From a bacterium (lineage in GTDB: Bacteria; CSSED10-310; JAFGSJ01): DNA of 64,000 nt. Position 1 is the first letter of the stretch; every line of letters starts with the position of its first letter. The notes beneath the pieces are model-generated. The model saw nothing but the letters and a program-made list of their open reading frames with translations. It made no database searches and was not told the origin of the DNA. This document shows, piece after piece, positions 61,065-64,000 of the stretch. The translations under genes were made by a program, and so were the position numbers. The stretch covers positions 85,334-149,333 of the forward strand of contig JAFGSJ010000024.1 in the NCBI GenBank assembly GCA_016934675.1. Direction: 5' to 3'.

Positions 61065-61808
61065 ATGGAAGAAGGCCATGCTGAATTGATGGAAGAGGAG
61101 AAACAAACGATGAATGGTGGAAAGAAAAAAGCCAGTCCCGAGAGTATAGTGCAGACAATTATCAGTAGTAATGATCATTATGTTCAGGATCAGCCGGCAA
61201 CATTTTTCTCTGCAATCAGGGAAGCTCAGAACCCGATGGTGACCCTGATCAGTTGTTCTGACAGTCGTGTTCAACCGAATGTGATCATATCCGAACCGAC
61301 AAACTATGTGTTCGAGATTGAAAACATCGGCAATCAGATCAGTCCGAGTGAAGGTTCTGTTGATTACGGTATCTATCATTTGAAAACACCAATTCTCTTG
61401 ATTGAGGGACATTCAGATTGTGGGGCGATCAAAGCATTTATGCAGGGATACGAACGGGAAACGGAGCAGATAAAAGCGAGTTTGAACCCTTTAAAAGAAG
61501 CTCTGGGCCCTTTAACCGATTGGGAGCCTTTTGAAACATGTCTGATCGAGAATGTCCAGAAAAATGTCGATTATCAGGTCGAATATGCCCGGAAAAAATA
61601 CGCAAAACTGATTCGAGAGGGATCATTGGTTGTCATCGGTGCAATTTATGATTTCCGGAATGATTTTAATCGAGGGTACGGACGATTGATCATTATCAAC
61701 ATCAACGGAGAGACAAAACCTGAAAAACTAGCAACTTTACCAATTTTTAACCGGATTACTCCGGAAATGAAAAACATTGTGATTGGACGCTTTTCTCGCA
61801 ATTCTTAA
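61065..61808 (+). CDS. Beta-class carbonic anhydrase
   Basis: VTLISCSDSRVQPNVI and LIEGHSDCGAIKA (Cys, Asp-Arg dyad, His, Cys). Alternative ATG at 61110 has a good SD. Confidence 0.92.
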   Translation: MEEGHAELMEEEKQTMNGGKKKASPESIVQTIISSNDHYVQDQPATFFSAIREAQNPMVTLISCSDSRVQPNVIISEPTNYVFEIENIGNQISPSEGSVDYGIYHLKTPILLIEGHSDCGAIKAFMQGYERETEQIKASLNPLKEALGPLTDWEPFETCLIENVQKNVDYQVEYARKKYAKLIREGSLVVIGAIYDFRNDFNRGYGRLIIININGETKPEKLATLPIFNRITPEMKNIVIGRFSRNS

Positions 61809-62052
61809 GCATTGAATGAAGTCAAGACTCTTTCTGTGAATTGATACTCCTCAGTGCAGCGTCACACTTCGCCCAAAGAAAAATACGATTACCTATTTCC
61901 CTGATTCATGAGGGCATGGGTACTGTTTATCTTTTCCGCTTCGGGCTCTTGATCAAAGACATAAAATGCTTTAATAGATATACTTCATTATGTTTCTTGA
62001 TGAAAAAAGCCGGACTTGTAACGAGAACACAACCTTTTCAAGGGGAAAATCG

Positions 62053-63429
62053 ATGATCAAAGAAGATTTACGCTTGCTGGATGGTGGCCTCGATTGTGAG
62101 GTCGAGATCAAACCGTATGACGAGTCGCCGACCTGGATTGTAGATGAAGCGTGGGACCGGGTCAAGGAAGTTTGTGAGAACGCTTTGGCTGCCTATATGC
62201 TTTATACTCAAGAAAATAAAATGCCGCACAGTTACCTGCTTGGTCTTGATATACTCATCACCGCAGAGATGGACCCGGATGATCCAAATCACATCGTGGA
62301 TATTCGGCCGACCATTATGGAGGGGCCATGCTGCAACAGTTATCCGGCTTGTCCCAATATCGATTCCTCCCGTCTTTACCGTTTAGCCACCCTGAAAGGT
62401 ATGAATCCCGATAGGGTCGAGTACCCGACCCATCCGACCCAGATCGCTCAAACTATGGCTGAGACCCTGATCAAGATTTACCAGGCTAAAGGTGGTCAGG
62501 GCAGACCCCGGATCGGTATTTTCACTCGCCCCTACCCTGAAAGCGAAGAAGAAACAGGGCACAGACTCATTCATTCCACACTGCTCATGAATTATGTCAA
62601 AGCCTACCGGATCACTCCCGAAGAGAAACCGGAAGTGAAAGACGGCAAGCTTTGGGTGAGCGGTCAACCCATGGATTTGATCTACCGTCGTATTGAACGC
62701 ATCCATGTACCTCAATTCTATGGTGACAATTTGGCCAAACAAATCATCGAAAATACACCTGGGACCATCTGGGTCAATCCATGGGAAATCGATGATCTTC
62801 GTTCCAAAACCATCGAAGAAAAATGCTTTCGTCAATGGGAACAAAAAACCGGTAGAGTCATTTCCCGAGGCCATACGCTACTTGGCTCGGAAATAACGCC
62901 GGAATCTGTAGCCGAAGAAGCGAGGCGGGGCGGCTTTGTCATTAAAAAGTGGAATAGTACGGGAGGCAAGGGTGTGTTTCTGCACGTCAATAACGATCAT
63001 GCCGGTAAAGCATTCAAATATCTTTACAAACGCTATGATGGTCGTCATATGGAAATCCTGAGCGGGGACCAACTCAAGAAATCGCTCGAACAATTTAACA
63101 ATTACCAGGAAGATGCTTCCCTGCAACAGCTCCGCATGATCGACGCCCGTGACCTCAATGATGGCAATAAACTCGTCTATGACACCCGCATTAACGTGCT
63201 CTATCAACCCGATAGTAAGAAATGGGTTTTTCTGTCTGGTATCTCACGTTCGGTCAAATGCGGTCCGGATGTTGAAAAAGGGAATTCTCTGCTCACAAAT
63301 ATCTCATCAGGCGCTGAAGTTGCACCATTGATCATCGGTCATCTCAAGAACAAGGCCGATCGGAACAAACTGAATTTCGGGCCACTCTTGACCCAAATGA
63401 TGAACAACAAGACCGATCTCTACATCTAA
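62053..63429 (+). CDS. Uncharacterised ATP-grasp-like protein
   Basis: RGGFVIKKWNSTGGKGVFLHV (ATP-grasp-like Lys/Gly loop) and VYDTRINVLYQPDSKKWVFLSGISRSVKCG. ATG 62053 preceded by AGGGG; ORF track start 61990. Confidence 0.6.
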   Translation: MIKEDLRLLDGGLDCEVEIKPYDESPTWIVDEAWDRVKEVCENALAAYMLYTQENKMPHSYLLGLDILITAEMDPDDPNHIVDIRPTIMEGPCCNSYPACPNIDSSRLYRLATLKGMNPDRVEYPTHPTQIAQTMAETLIKIYQAKGGQGRPRIGIFTRPYPESEEETGHRLIHSTLLMNYVKAYRITPEEKPEVKDGKLWVSGQPMDLIYRRIERIHVPQFYGDNLAKQIIENTPGTIWVNPWEIDDLRSKTIEEKCFRQWEQKTGRVISRGHTLLGSEITPESVAEEARRGGFVIKKWNSTGGKGVFLHVNNDHAGKAFKYLYKRYDGRHMEILSGDQLKKSLEQFNNYQEDASLQQLRMIDARDLNDGNKLVYDTRINVLYQPDSKKWVFLSGISRSVKCGPDVEKGNSLLTNISSGAEVAPLIIGHLKNKADRNKLNFGPLLTQMMNNKTDLYI

Positions 63430-63446
63430 AAGAAACCGGTTCATTC

Positions 63447-63473
63447 AAGGCGGGTCCTCCGACCCGCCTTTTT
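63447..63473 (+). terminator. Rho-independent terminator
   Basis: AAGGCGGGTC-CTCC-GACCCGCCTT followed by TTT. Confidence 0.9.
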
Positions 63474-63794
63474 CATATTCATCCCCCCGAGTCAACACCC
63501 ATAGATGAAATGCGAAACGCTTTTGCTATAATTCAGAAACAGAGAGGGACATTCGAATATTATAATGAAACGATAATTAATGAGAAATGATAACATGCTA
63601 TATTCTTTATTGGTCTATCGAAACTGATGGAGATCAGAAAACAGGGCAAAGGAGTAGATATTCTTCGATAAAGTCCACTATTTCAAGAGATAGATAGTCT
63701 GTTGATGACATGCCCAAATTCAAATTGACATACATTATATGTGCGCAGATATCCAAAATGACGATTTTCAGGATGTCCAGGAAAGTAGGCTAGT

Positions 63795-64000
63795 TCAAGT
63801 CAGCTTGCGGATGGAATAGATATCCAGGAGACCTCCCGGCACGGCCGCCCGACAGGACTGGATCGGCTTGCCCTCGCGTTCCTTCTTGGTCTGAAAATAC
63901 GACCGGAATTCATTGAATCGCTGCTGACAGAATTCCTTGCCACCCAGAAAAACTCCATCACTAAAATGACGTATCCGCCGTTTAAAGGACAGGACCCCCA
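63795..64000 (-). CDS. REP-associated tyrosine transposase (Y1 transposase family), C-terminal part only, cut by right window edge
   Basis: Reverse strand, no start in window: ..GVLSFKRRIRHFSDGVFLGGKEFCQQRFNEFRSYFQTKKEREGKPIQSCRAAVPGGLLDIYSIRKLT*; RIRHFSDGVFLGGKEF resembles the conserved RAYT C-terminal motif. Confidence 0.7.
   Translation of the reverse strand, partial: GVLSFKRRIRHFSDGVFLGGKEFCQQRFNEFRSYFQTKKEREGKPIQSCRAAVPGGLLDIYSIRKLT

Noticed and set aside
1-64000. tRNA, rRNA or defence-system genes
   Set aside because: Read intergenic gaps on both strands; found no cloverleaf, conserved rRNA segments, restriction-modification, toxin-antitoxin or cas motifs that I could support.

Overview
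This 64 kb window looks like ordinary bacterial chromosome, Gram-negative-like because it encodes YbgF/CpoB, an outer-membrane beta-barrel and lipoproteins. It has about 50 credible protein genes. I found no rRNA, tRNA, CRISPR array, prophage or defence island. Two genes run off the edges and are missing from the ORF track: a DnaE-type polymerase alpha subunit (left, minus) and the C-terminus of a REP-associated tyrosine transposase (right, minus). Recognisable housekeeping blocks include dprA-topA-xerC-hslV-hslU, folD-larB, lipA, recJ, a purine nucleoside phosphorylase, and a ugd / sugar-transferase / GT4 exopolysaccharide block. The most interesting items are: (1) a RecJ with a complete DEDDh (DnaQ/PolC-type) 3'-5' exonuclease domain inserted inside its DHH core, with both catalytic sets intact; (2) an island of about 10 kb with two Hanks-type kinases carrying PEGA repeats around TPR/PEGA/PDZ envelope proteins, preceded by a DUF4388 protein and a degenerate cyclase-like protein; (3) an archaeal-type HMG-CoA synthase / thiolase / DUF35 triad followed by a perfect terminator hairpin and an enoyl-CoA hydratase; (4) an asymmetric pair of ArsA-type ATPases flanked by two spermidine-synthase-like membrane proteins; (5) a MITE-like element of about 360 bp made of nested inverted repeats around a truncated GxxExxY gene; (6) small genes below the ORF-track cutoff: a 52-aa DUF5989 protein and a translationally coupled 24-aa ORF upstream of an LSm/DUF2642-like protein. 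All assignments come from reading the sequence and motif recognition. No searches were run.
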